From positions 1 through 5,836 of the forward strand of contig CANGWT010000118.1 in NCBI GenBank assembly GCA_947457745.1: 5,836 bases of DNA, read 5' to 3'. Below, piece by piece: positions 1 to 5,802 of the stretch (position 1 is the first letter of the stretch; each line of letters starts with the position of its first letter). Both the position numbers and the translations under genes were made by a program. The notes under the pieces are model-generated. The model was not told the DNA's origin, searched no databases, and saw only the letters and a program-made list of their open reading frames with translations. The stretch comes from Burkholderiaceae bacterium (lineage in GTDB: Bacteria; Pseudomonadota; Gammaproteobacteria; Burkholderiales; Burkholderiaceae).

Positions 1-478
1 AATCAAAATTCCTGCGGGTATTGATGATGGTATGCGTGTGCGCTCCGTTGGAAATGGCGAGCCCGGCGTCAATGGTGGACCATCCGGCGATCTTTATGTA
101 GAGGTGAGAGTTAAGCCCCATAAGGTATTTGAGCGCGATGGCAGTGATTTGCATGTCCAAATGCCGATCTCTTTCGCAACTGCAACGATTGGTGGGGATA
201 TTGAAGTCCCAACACTTTCAGGGCGCGTCGAGTTTCCGATTCCAGAGGGTACGCAAACTGGAAAAACATTCCGCTTGCGTAACAAGGGTATTAAAGGTTT
301 GCGCTCAACTATGGTGGGCGATCTCTTCGTCCACGTTGCGATTGAGACTCCAGTGAAGTTAACTGATGAACAAAAAAAATTGCTGCAGAATTTTGATAAC
401 AGCCTCAAGTCGGGTGGCGATAAACATAACCCCCATCAAAAAGGTTGGTTCGACGGCGTAAAGAGTTTTTTTAGTTAA
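1..478 (+). CDS. dnaJ: DnaJ (Hsp40) co-chaperone, C-terminal part only
   Basis: This is the 3' part of a gene that begins before the window; the reading frame is open from base 2 and ends with TAA at 476-478. About 158 residues are visible. They match the C-terminal substrate-binding and dimerisation region of class A DnaJ: IKIPAGIDDGMRVR, then NGGPSGDLYVEV, then GGDIEVPTLSGRVEFPIPEGTQ, then TGKTFRLRNKGIKG, and the closing WFDGVKSFFS, comparable to the FFDGVKKFF end of E. coli DnaJ. The J domain and zinc-finger region would lie to the left and cannot be checked. DnaJ delivers unfolded clients to DnaK and stimulates its ATPase in the cytoplasm. The first in-frame ATG (base 32) is an internal methionine, not the true start. 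The gene converges on panB, with only 14 bp between the two stop codons. Family assignment is secure; completeness of the gene is unknown. Confidence 0.95.
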   Translation, partial: IKIPAGIDDGMRVRSVGNGEPGVNGGPSGDLYVEVRVKPHKVFERDGSDLHVQMPISFATATIGGDIEVPTLSGRVEFPIPEGTQTGKTFRLRNKGIKGLRSTMVGDLFVHVAIETPVKLTDEQKKLLQNFDNSLKSGGDKHNPHQKGWFDGVKSFFS

Positions 479-492
479 CTGCTAGCTCAGGC

Positions 493-1308
493 TTATCCAG
501 CAAAGCCGTGTTCAGGTCCGGGAAACTTTCCGGATTTCACTTCTCGAACATAGGCTTTGACTGCCGCCTCAATTGAGGCATGTCCATCCATAAAGTTTTT
601 CACAAACTTTGGTGGCTTTCCGGGGCTGATGCCCAGCATATCCTGAAGTACTAATACCTGGCCGGAGCAATTTACGCCTGCACCGATTCCAATGGTAGGA
701 ATGGAAAGCGATTCGGTAATCAGATTACCCAGTGAGGAAGGAATTGCTTCGAGCACAATCATTTGCGCGCCAGCTTGCTCGCAAGCAATTGCTTGCTCGA
801 GCATGAGGCTTGCAGCATCTTTCGATTTACCTTGAACTTTATAACCACCCAGGATGTGAACAGACTGGGGTAGTAGTCCTAAATGGGCGCACACAGGAAC
901 ACTACGTTCCACTAGATATTGAATGATGTCAATTTGCCAATCACCACCTTCAAGTTTGACCATGTCGGCACCAGCACGCATGAGTTCTGCTGCTGAATCC
1001 AAGGCTTGCACAGGGTCACCATAGCTGGCAAAAGGTAGGTCGGCAATGATGAATGCATGGGTATTAGCTCGAGCGACGCATTCAGTGTGATAAGCCACTT
1101 GCTCAACGGTTACCGGTGTGGTGCTGGAGTGACCTTGAATCACATTACCTAAGGAGTCCCCAATCAGGATGGTTTCCACCCCGCTGCGATTTAACAAGGC
1201 TGACATCGTTGAATCGTATGCCGTCAGCATAGTAATTTTCTCACCCTCAGCACGCATGGCGAGAAGTTTAGAAATCGTAATTGGCTTTTCGCCTTGTAAG
1301 TAACCCAT
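493..1308 (-). CDS. panB: 3-methyl-2-oxobutanoate hydroxymethyltransferase (ketopantoate hydroxymethyltransferase)
   Basis: PanB transfers a hydroxymethyl group from 5,10-methylene-tetrahydrofolate to 2-oxoisovalerate, giving ketopantoate, the first committed step of pantothenate and CoA synthesis in the cytoplasm. The 271-residue product is close to the family length (E. coli 264). Visible motifs are LTAYD (28-32), IGDSLGNVIQGH (49-60), TPVTVEQVAYH (64-74), ADLPF (89-93), VKLEGG (117-122), CAHLGLLPQSV (140-150), GGYKVQGK (154-161), LEAIP (186-190) and IPTIGIGAG (203-211). By alignment with E. coli, Asp51, Asp90 and Glu120 are the metal ligands and Glu187 the catalytic acid; all are present. 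The chosen ATG lies 17 bp after the folK stop; no strong Shine-Dalgarno sequence is visible, so translation may depend on coupling to folK. It is the last gene of the minus-strand run and needs the folate pathway that FolK serves. No panC is seen beside it. Confidence 0.97.
   Translation of the reverse strand: MGYLQGEKPITISKLLAMRAEGEKITMLTAYDSTMSALLNRSGVETILIGDSLGNVIQGHSSTTPVTVEQVAYHTECVARANTHAFIIADLPFASYGDPVQALDSAAELMRAGADMVKLEGGDWQIDIIQYLVERSVPVCAHLGLLPQSVHILGGYKVQGKSKDAASLMLEQAIACEQAGAQMIVLEAIPSSLGNLITESLSIPTIGIGAGVNCSGQVLVLQDMLGISPGKPPKFVKNFMDGHASIEAAVKAYVREVKSGKFPGPEHGFAG
517..534 (+). terminator. hairpin in panB 3' end, possible dnaJ terminator
   Basis: On the plus strand TCCGGGA (517-523) pairs with TTCCGGA (528-534) across a four-base loop, with one G-T wobble: five strong outer pairs, then two weaker ones. 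TTTC and a pyrimidine-rich stretch follow, so the T tract is short. It lies about 40 nt past the dnaJ stop, inside the coding region of panB on the other strand. It could help end dnaJ transcription, but codons for conserved panB residues (KFPGPE) produce it, so chance is also possible. Confidence 0.3.
773..802. repeat. overlapping palindromes inside panB
   Basis: GCTTGC (773-778), GCAAGC (781-786) and GCTTGC (791-796) alternate in orientation. Bases 781-796 form a perfect 16 bp palindrome, GCAAGCAATTGCTTGC, and GCTCGAGC at 795-802 is a further 8 bp palindrome. In panB the stretch encodes LEQAIACEQAG, so two EQA repeats account for part of the symmetry. Confidence 0.6.
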
Positions 1309-1325
1309 GGCGTGAGTTTAATGAA

Positions 1326-1859
1326 TTAATGCGCCGATCGGCTATAAACCTGTTTTTCACCGCAATTACAGTTGCGACAAGGGAGTTTTTCAATCCGCTG
1401 ATCGGCTACCTTAGGCAAATACGCCTTGAGTTCGCCCCAGTTGGGCAAAAAGAAATCTGGGGCAATTTCTAGCAAGGGAAGTAGAACAAACGAGCGCTCA
1501 ATGATTCTGGGGTGGGGGATGGTGAGTTCTGTATCTGTTTGAGATACGCCCTCAAAGGACAGGATATCGAGATCAATCGTCCGGGGTGCGTTAGCGTAGG
1601 GACGCTCGCGCCCAAATTCTTGTTCAACTGCTTGGCAGACGTGCAAAAGACCATAAGGGCTTAATTGAGTTTCAATTTCAATGACTGCATTGATATAGTC
1701 TCCGCCGGAGGCTTCGAAAGGCGCACTTTGGTAAAAGCAACTTTTAGCCAGTATTTGGAGCTCGCAACGCTGCGCAAGGCACACAATTGCATCAGTAATA
1801 AGCTGACGCGTGTCACCGACATTGCCACCAAATCCAATAAAAGCTCGAGCCATGCTCAT
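1326..1859 (-). CDS. folK: 6-hydroxymethyl-7,8-dihydropterin pyrophosphokinase (HPPK)
   Basis: FolK moves a pyrophosphate from ATP to 6-hydroxymethyl-7,8-dihydropterin, making the substrate that dihydropteroate synthase joins to p-aminobenzoate in folate synthesis. The 177-residue product shows the N-terminal AFIGFGGNVGD (6-16), the FYQSAPFEASGGDYINAVIE region (42-61), and the signature RTIDLDIL (93-100), whose Asp96 and Asp98 match the two magnesium-binding aspartates of E. coli HPPK. IPHPR (114-118) and the FVLLPLLEIAPDF block (124-136) follow. E. coli FolK is 159 residues; the excess here is a basic tail with three cysteines (CRNCNC, 161-166). Two starts are possible. The ATG ending at 1859 is the longest, but the one ending at 1853 has TTGGA six bases ahead of it and fits Shine-Dalgarno spacing better, so the true protein may be two residues shorter. 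It sits 65 bp after pcnB and 17 bp before panB. Confidence 0.96.
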   Translation of the reverse strand: MSMARAFIGFGGNVGDTRQLITDAIVCLAQRCELQILAKSCFYQSAPFEASGGDYINAVIEIETQLSPYGLLHVCQAVEQEFGRERPYANAPRTIDLDILSFEGVSQTDTELTIPHPRIIERSFVLLPLLEIAPDFFLPNWGELKAYLPKVADQRIEKLPCRNCNCGEKQVYSRSAH

Positions 1860-1924
1860 TCCAAATGAGAGAAGGGTACAGAAAAACTACTGAAACTACT
1901 TTACTGAATTTTTCTCAAGTCTGC
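1860..1924 (-). promoter_or_regulatory. pcnB-folK spacer, possible internal promoter (weak)
   Basis: This 65 bp gap is the largest within the minus-strand gene run; the other gaps are 17 bp or less. On the minus strand TTGAGA at 1918-1913 resembles a -35 box (5 of 6), but no good TATAAT-like hexamer lies 16-18 bp further on, so a sigma-70 promoter is only a possibility. An A/T-only inverted repeat pairs 1880-1886 with 1909-1915. Without GC pairs in the stem it is a poor candidate for an intrinsic terminator. A partial transcription break or folK-proximal promoter is inference from the spacing. Confidence 0.2.
1884..1908. repeat. short tandem direct repeat in the pcnB-folK spacer
   Basis: Two near-identical 9 bp units, AAACTACTG (1884-1892) and AAACTACTT (1893-1901), stand head to tail. 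They are followed by TACTGAA (1902-1908), which repeats the junction sequence at 1888-1894. The repeat is seen directly. Whether it binds a regulator or is chance in an AT-rich spacer cannot be told from one genome. Confidence 0.5.
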
Positions 1925-3325
1925 TTAGTCTGTTGCACTTTCAGTTGGCGCGGCCACCTTGGCCTTTCTGCGGCGACGTCTTTTTGTGGGGGAGGCGCTA
2001 TTGTCAGTCTCATTTTTGACGCTCGCCATTAGGACCTCTTGCCCAGTTGGATCAGTTGCAATAAAACTGGTCCACCACTCTCCTAGGGCAGGACTTTTCT
2101 CGCCTGTGGCACAGCGCAGGAGCATAAAGTCATAACCCGCTCTAAAACGTGGGGATTCGATGAGGCGATACGGGTAGCGTCCAACACGCTTTTCAAAGCG
2201 GGGTTGCATTGACCAGATTTCTCGCATATCGCTCTCGAAGCGACGCTGAATTACCATGCCACTGCTTTGGCTGGCGATAGTCTCATCCATCGCATCATGA
2301 AGTGCGGGAATATTGGAAATCCCTTTGGCAATATTCTTTTTCCAATTGCTCAGGAGATCTGGCCAGAGCAAAGTAGCGAACAAGAAGCCAGCCGAGACGC
2401 CTTTGCCAGATTGAATGCGTTGATCGGTATTGGCGAGTGCAATACGAACAAAATCATTTGCTTCTTTAGAGTCTGCGCTCTGATCCAAGATGTGATCAAG
2501 TAAAGGTAAGAGGCCGTGGTGTAATCCCGCGTCCTTCAGACCTTGAATTGCAGCCCATGAATAACCAGACATGAGTAGCTTAAGAATTTCATCAAAGAGG
2601 CGAGCAGCAGGTACATCGTGAATCAATTTGCCTAATTTAGCAATGGGCGCGCGCGTTGCTGCATCTAAAGTAAAGCCTGTCTTGGCTGCAAAGCGAATGG
2701 CGCGCAGCATGCGAATCGGATCTTCACGATAGCGCTTAGCCGGGTCACCAATCATGCGCAAGGTCTTCTTCTGCATGTCAGCCATACCGCCGTGATAGTC
2801 GAGTACGGTTTCAGTAGCGGGGTCGTAGTACATCGCATTGATACTGAAATCTCTACGTGCGGCATCTTCATGCTGACTGCCCCAGACGTTATCGCGTAAG
2901 ATGCGGCCATTTTCTGCTACATGCTCGCCAGCGTTCTCCAGTAGAGCTCTAAAGGTAGATACCTCAATAATTTCAGGTTGGCCTTTGCCAAAGAAAGTCA
3001 CATGCACAATCTGAAAGCGCCGACCAATGAGGCGTGCTTTGCGAAATAGTTTTTGTACTTGATCTGGGGTAGCATTGGTTGCCACATCAAAGTCCTTAGG
3101 GCCAATGCCTAAGGCTAAATCTCGTACGGCGCCACCCACAATAAAAGCATCATAGCCAGCCTGCTGCAAAGTCTGAGTTACCTTCACAGCATTTTTAGAG
3201 AGTAAATCTGGATCAATGTGGTGAGTTTTTTTAGGGACTCGTTTCGGCGCACCAGAGGTATGCGCTGCAGTATGTCGGATCATTGGATCACGACGCAAAA
3301 TGCGTTTAATAAATTTGGTAATCAT
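1925..3325 (-). CDS. pcnB: Poly(A) polymerase I
   Basis: PcnB adds 3' adenosine tails to RNA, which marks transcripts and regulatory RNAs for exonucleolytic decay. The 466-residue product has the class II nucleotidyltransferase head FIVGGAVRD (61-69) and KDFDVATNATPDQV (77-90), with catalytic Asp78 and Asp80. It then has RRDFSINAMYYDP (157-169) and RYREDPIRMLRAIRFAAK (198-215), shared with tRNA CCA-adding enzymes. Two things favour poly(A) polymerase over a CCA enzyme: LIGRRFQIVHV (99-109), which fits the published signature separating the two groups, and the Arg-rich tail KRRRRRKAK (448-456), usual in proteobacterial PcnB and probably RNA-binding. Length is normal for the family. The ATG overlaps the stop of the upstream HAD gene by 4 bp (ATGA) and has no clear Shine-Dalgarno sequence, which suggests translational coupling. 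E. coli pcnB is likewise followed by folK. Confidence 0.95.
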   Translation of the reverse strand: MITKFIKRILRRDPMIRHTAAHTSGAPKRVPKKTHHIDPDLLSKNAVKVTQTLQQAGYDAFIVGGAVRDLALGIGPKDFDVATNATPDQVQKLFRKARLIGRRFQIVHVTFFGKGQPEIIEVSTFRALLENAGEHVAENGRILRDNVWGSQHEDAARRDFSINAMYYDPATETVLDYHGGMADMQKKTLRMIGDPAKRYREDPIRMLRAIRFAAKTGFTLDAATRAPIAKLGKLIHDVPAARLFDEILKLLMSGYSWAAIQGLKDAGLHHGLLPLLDHILDQSADSKEANDFVRIALANTDQRIQSGKGVSAGFLFATLLWPDLLSNWKKNIAKGISNIPALHDAMDETIASQSSGMVIQRRFESDMREIWSMQPRFEKRVGRYPYRLIESPRFRAGYDFMLLRCATGEKSPALGEWWTSFIATDPTGQEVLMASVKNETDNSASPTKRRRRRKAKVAAPTESATD

Positions 3326-4002
3326 ACAAACAGTTCAAGTATTGGCCAGTGACGTTTTAAGGCTTCATCACGTAGGCGAGCATCCGGATTAGTAGCAACA
3401 GGATTGCTCACTTTTTCCAGAAGGGGTAAATCGTTCATCGAGTCTGAATAAAAATAACTTTGTGGCAATTCATTCAATGCGAGCTTTTGAGTAGCAAGCC
3501 ATTCATGAACTCGTTGAATTTTGCCTTCCCGAAAACTCGGGATCCCTTTGACTTCACCCGTGAAATCAGCAAAAGGCTGATCTCCCACGGTGGCAGGTTC
3601 AGTAGCTACAAGATGTTCGATGCCAAAACTTTCTACGATGGGGCGAGTAACAAAGCTATTAGTTGCAGTCACAACACAGCAAAGATCGCCAGCATCTTGG
3701 TGGCGCTTCACGAGATCAACCGCCTGTTGACGGAGTTGGCCAGTAATCACTTCTTGCATGAAGGCGTCATGCCATTCTTTGAGCTGCGCGCGGGAATGTT
3801 CGGAGAGTGGCTTTAATGCAAAGCGCAGGAACTCTTGAATATTGAGCTTTCCATCTTTGTAATCTTGATAAAAGCGTTCATTTTGCTGCGCATAGTATTT
3901 GCTATCGACAACACCAATGCGTGCCAAGAACTGACCCCATTCGTAATCGCTGTCGCAGGGGAGAAGAGTGTGGTCTAAATCGAACAGTGCTAATTGAGTC
4001 AT
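3322..4002 (-). CDS. HAD superfamily subfamily IB phosphatase, substrate unassigned
   Basis: This 226-residue cytoplasmic protein has all four HAD motifs: FDLDHTLL (7-14) with nucleophile Asp8 and general acid/base Asp10; VVTATNSF (110-117) carrying the motif II Thr; the motif III Lys in REGK (158-161); and YSDSMNDLPLL (185-195), whose Asp187 and Asp191 would bind magnesium. The helical cap between motifs I and II and the SDSxND form of motif IV place it with the SerB-like IB group. It should hydrolyse a small phosphomonoester. Relatives of this type have been labelled phosphoserine phosphatase or histidinol-phosphatase, but nothing in the sequence settles the substrate, so I give no symbol. 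It starts 6 bp after hda and overlaps pcnB by 4 bp, so it is co-transcribed with both. No strong Shine-Dalgarno sequence is visible, again suggesting coupling. Confidence 0.9.
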   Translation of the reverse strand: MTQLALFDLDHTLLPCDSDYEWGQFLARIGVVDSKYYAQQNERFYQDYKDGKLNIQEFLRFALKPLSEHSRAQLKEWHDAFMQEVITGQLRQQAVDLVKRHQDAGDLCCVVTATNSFVTRPIVESFGIEHLVATEPATVGDQPFADFTGEVKGIPSFREGKIQRVHEWLATQKLALNELPQSYFYSDSMNDLPLLEKVSNPVATNPDARLRDEALKRHWPILELFV

Positions 4003-4008
4003 TAATAT

Positions 4009-4767
4009 TTATTTAGGCTGCAAGAGCTCTCTAACGAGGGGCAAGGTGACAGCGCGTTTTGTTTCTAGTGAGTAAGCATCCAAAGCATCAATCAAAGCCA
4101 TCAGGCTGGGCATATCTCGATAAAAGCGATTTAGCAACCAAGGCAATACATCTGACGATAAAACCAAGCCGCGCGCTTGCGCTGCTTGTTGTAAGGCTTC
4201 TATTTTCTCATCATCGCCCAAAAGATGAGTTTGAAAGATCAAACCCCATCCCAGACGGGTGCGCAGGTCTTCTCGGAGCCTTAATGCGCCCGGGGCTGCA
4301 TTACCTGCTATGAAAATATGAATTGCTTCACTACCTTGAATGGCATTCAAAATACGAAATAAGGAGGCTACTAGGCGCTCATCAAGTCGATCTACGTCAT
4401 CAACAGTAATGACTGAGGGTGTAGCACTGGAGCAAAGGGCAGGCAGGTTTTCCTCTAGACTCACCCAGGAAATAGGTTCATTGGGGGTAAGGGGGAAGCA
4501 CTTCAAGTCTAATTGCTGAGCAGCATCACCAATGGCACCGAGTAAATGGGTGCGACCAGAGCCTTCTGGGCCCCACCAATAGATCCAGCGTTGATTGAGA
4601 GGATTCTCACCGGCCAATCTTGGGGCATTCATTTCCCAGGATTTGGCTATAGCTAACAAGGTAGAGTGCAGTGCCAGATTTTCTCCAGCCAAAAAATTAC
4701 TTAAGCTGGGTTTGGGTGTGTGACCGATATCGAGTGCAAACTGTTTTGGTAGTGAGGGGGTATTCAT
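4009..4767 (-). CDS. hda: Hda, DnaA-homologous regulator of replication initiation (RIDA)
   Basis: Hda binds the DNA-loaded sliding clamp and promotes ATP hydrolysis by DnaA, which prevents re-initiation. The 252-residue product is a single AAA+ domain without the C-terminal DNA-binding domain of DnaA, so it is not DnaA. QFALDI (9-14) near the N-terminus fits a beta-clamp-binding motif. A Walker A-like GPEGSGRTHLL follows (66-76), with Arg in place of the usual Lys as also in E. coli Hda, then Walker B VITVDDVDRLD (119-129), a sensor 1 region IFIAGNAAPG (151-160), and box VII DLRTRLGWG (167-175), where Arg171 aligns with the E. coli Hda arginine finger. At the sensor 2 position, where E. coli has MRTL, it reads MPSL (219-222). 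The ATG is 12 bp after the membrane-protein gene; no clear Shine-Dalgarno sequence is visible. Annotators sometimes call such genes DnaA-like or HdaA/DnaA inactivator. Confidence 0.93.
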   Translation of the reverse strand: MNTPSLPKQFALDIGHTPKPSLSNFLAGENLALHSTLLAIAKSWEMNAPRLAGENPLNQRWIYWWGPEGSGRTHLLGAIGDAAQQLDLKCFPLTPNEPISWVSLEENLPALCSSATPSVITVDDVDRLDERLVASLFRILNAIQGSEAIHIFIAGNAAPGALRLREDLRTRLGWGLIFQTHLLGDDEKIEALQQAAQARGLVLSSDVLPWLLNRFYRDMPSLMALIDALDAYSLETKRAVTLPLVRELLQPK

Positions 4768-4779
4768 TGCTGCAGTAAT

Positions 4780-5769
4780 TTACTTTTGGTACCACGGACT
4801 TTGGGTGTAGCGTGTCCAACCATATTGCAAAAGCACTAAACCAACTGCGCTGATGGGTAATGCGAGTAGGATGCCAAAGAAACCAAATAACTTTCCAAAT
4901 AACAATAAGGCAAAGAGCACAGCAACGGGGTGCAAGCCAATTCGCTCACCCACCAGGCGTGGCGTGAGAAAGAAGCCTTCAATGAATTGACCCAATCCGT
5001 ACAGCACGAGGACTCCAATAATTGCACCGCCAGGCCCAAACTGCAAAAGGGCCGCAAGGAAAGCTAAAGTAAAGCCCAGGGTAATACCGATGTAGGGAAT
5101 CACAATCATGAGTGCAGTAAAGACGCCTAAGGCCGCCGCACCTTTAACCCCAATGACACTTAATCCTGCGCTGTAGAAAACCGACATGATTGAAATCACA
5201 ATCAGCATACCCCGGAGGTATTGCGAGAGCAAACCATCGGCATGCATTGCGAGGTGGTGAATCGTCTCTTGTGCCCGGACCGGAACAATCGTTCTGATGA
5301 GTTTGAAAAAATGCGTCCAGTCGATTAATAAATAAAACATGACAAACAAGATCAGAACCGCATTAACAAATCCTGCAATAACCGAGCTGCCTGACATCAG
5401 CACAGTCTCCAAGGTGGAGGACATAAGCGCATCAGAGTTGTCGTTGAGATGCGTAGTAATTTTTTGAGTCGCACTGGATTTGAGAGTGCCCCAATCCACA
5501 TCAATATGAAATTCACTTAACTTAGGCCCAAGCCAAGCTTGCGTGTTTTGGATCCAAGTTGGAAATTGAGTCTTAATTAGGGGTATTTCGGTTTTGAGGA
5601 GGGTAATAAAGAGGGTCAGAATTGAAAACACAACTACTAGGCCAATAATTATGGCAATCCCAGCTGCCGCTGCGCGGGGCAGGCGACGCCTCTCAAGCCA
5701 CAAGCAAACTGGGCGCAGGGCATAAGCCAGAATAAATGCAGTCAGAAAAGGGGTAAAAATTTCAGCCAT
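4780..5769 (-). CDS. AI-2E (PerM/UPF0118) family multi-pass membrane transporter
   Basis: A 329-residue inner-membrane protein. Hydrophobic segments lie at about 5-20, 34-60, 127-150, 184-206, 211-240, 243-265 and 280-315, with a polar stretch at about 60-125 between the second and third, as is usual in the family. Conserved family blocks are QYLRGMLIVISIM (183-195), IPYIG (224-228), PRLVGERIGLHP (270-281) and FGFFGILLALPISAV (295-309). Members export varied small solutes; the AI-2 name comes from one E. coli protein and does not imply quorum sensing here. The start at 5769 is preceded by GAGG (3 bp away) and AGAGGA (10 bp away), and an in-frame TGA at 5793-5791 blocks any ATG-initiated extension. 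The protein is therefore shorter at the N-terminus than E. coli PerM (about 353) and begins inside what is normally the region after the first hydrophobic stretch. It is the first gene of the minus-strand run. Confidence 0.92.
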   Translation of the reverse strand: MAEIFTPFLTAFILAYALRPVCLWLERRRLPRAAAAGIAIIIGLVVVFSILTLFITLLKTEIPLIKTQFPTWIQNTQAWLGPKLSEFHIDVDWGTLKSSATQKITTHLNDNSDALMSSTLETVLMSGSSVIAGFVNAVLILFVMFYLLIDWTHFFKLIRTIVPVRAQETIHHLAMHADGLLSQYLRGMLIVISIMSVFYSAGLSVIGVKGAAALGVFTALMIVIPYIGITLGFTLAFLAALLQFGPGGAIIGVLVLYGLGQFIEGFFLTPRLVGERIGLHPVAVLFALLLFGKLFGFFGILLALPISAVGLVLLQYGWTRYTQSPWYQK

Positions 5770-5772
5770 CGT

Positions 5773-5785
5773 CCTCGAATCCTCT
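5773..5785 (-). promoter_or_regulatory. ribosome binding site of the AI-2E family gene
   Basis: On the minus strand AGAGGA (5785-5780) and GAGG (5776-5773) lie 10 and 3 bp ahead of the ATG at 5769. One of them, probably the upstream copy, should act as Shine-Dalgarno. This is the only clear purine-rich site ahead of a gene in this run, and it supports the short start of the membrane protein. Confidence 0.6.
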
Positions 5786-5802
5786 AGAATTCAATGATTC
5801 TA
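5785..5802. promoter_or_regulatory. TAGAAT dyad, possible -10 box of the minus-strand operon
   Basis: TAGAAT, six bases, then ATTCTA forms a perfect 6 bp inverted repeat in the spacer right of the first minus-strand gene. Each arm reads TAGAAT on one strand, 5 of 6 to the sigma-70 -10 consensus. Used leftwards (5802-5797), it would place transcription start near 5790 and give a leader of about 20 nt containing the ribosome binding site. No good -35 is visible 16-18 bp upstream (nearest TTAGTA at 5828-5823, spacing 19), so this is a tentative call. Confidence 0.3.

Noticed and set aside
94..408. 104-codon open frame on the minus strand within dnaJ
   Set aside because: It is antisense to a clearly conserved DnaJ domain; the composition is that of a shadow frame.
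1333..1408. GATCGGCTA found twice (1336-1344 and 1400-1408), one copy in the 10 bp palindrome GCCGATCGGC
   Set aside because: Both copies are inside folK in different reading frames and no third copy was seen; it is too short to call a repeat element.
1880..1915. Inverted repeat AGAAAAA/TTTTTCT after pcnB as an intrinsic terminator
   Set aside because: The stem is almost all A-T with a 22-base loop, and folK follows on the same strand; not a credible terminator.
3460..3816. 118-codon open frame on the plus strand
   Set aside because: It lies wholly antisense to the HAD phosphatase gene, which has full catalytic motifs. The product resembles nothing known and no ribosome binding site is seen.
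4009..4767. DnaA itself, or a transposon-type AAA+ ATPase (IstB-like)
   Set aside because: There is no DNA-binding helix-turn-helix domain after the AAA+ core, and the N-terminal clamp motif and length fit Hda.
4780..5769. Quorum-sensing autoinducer-2 exporter
   Set aside because: The family name does not prove substrate, and no luxS or AI-2 receptor gene is nearby.
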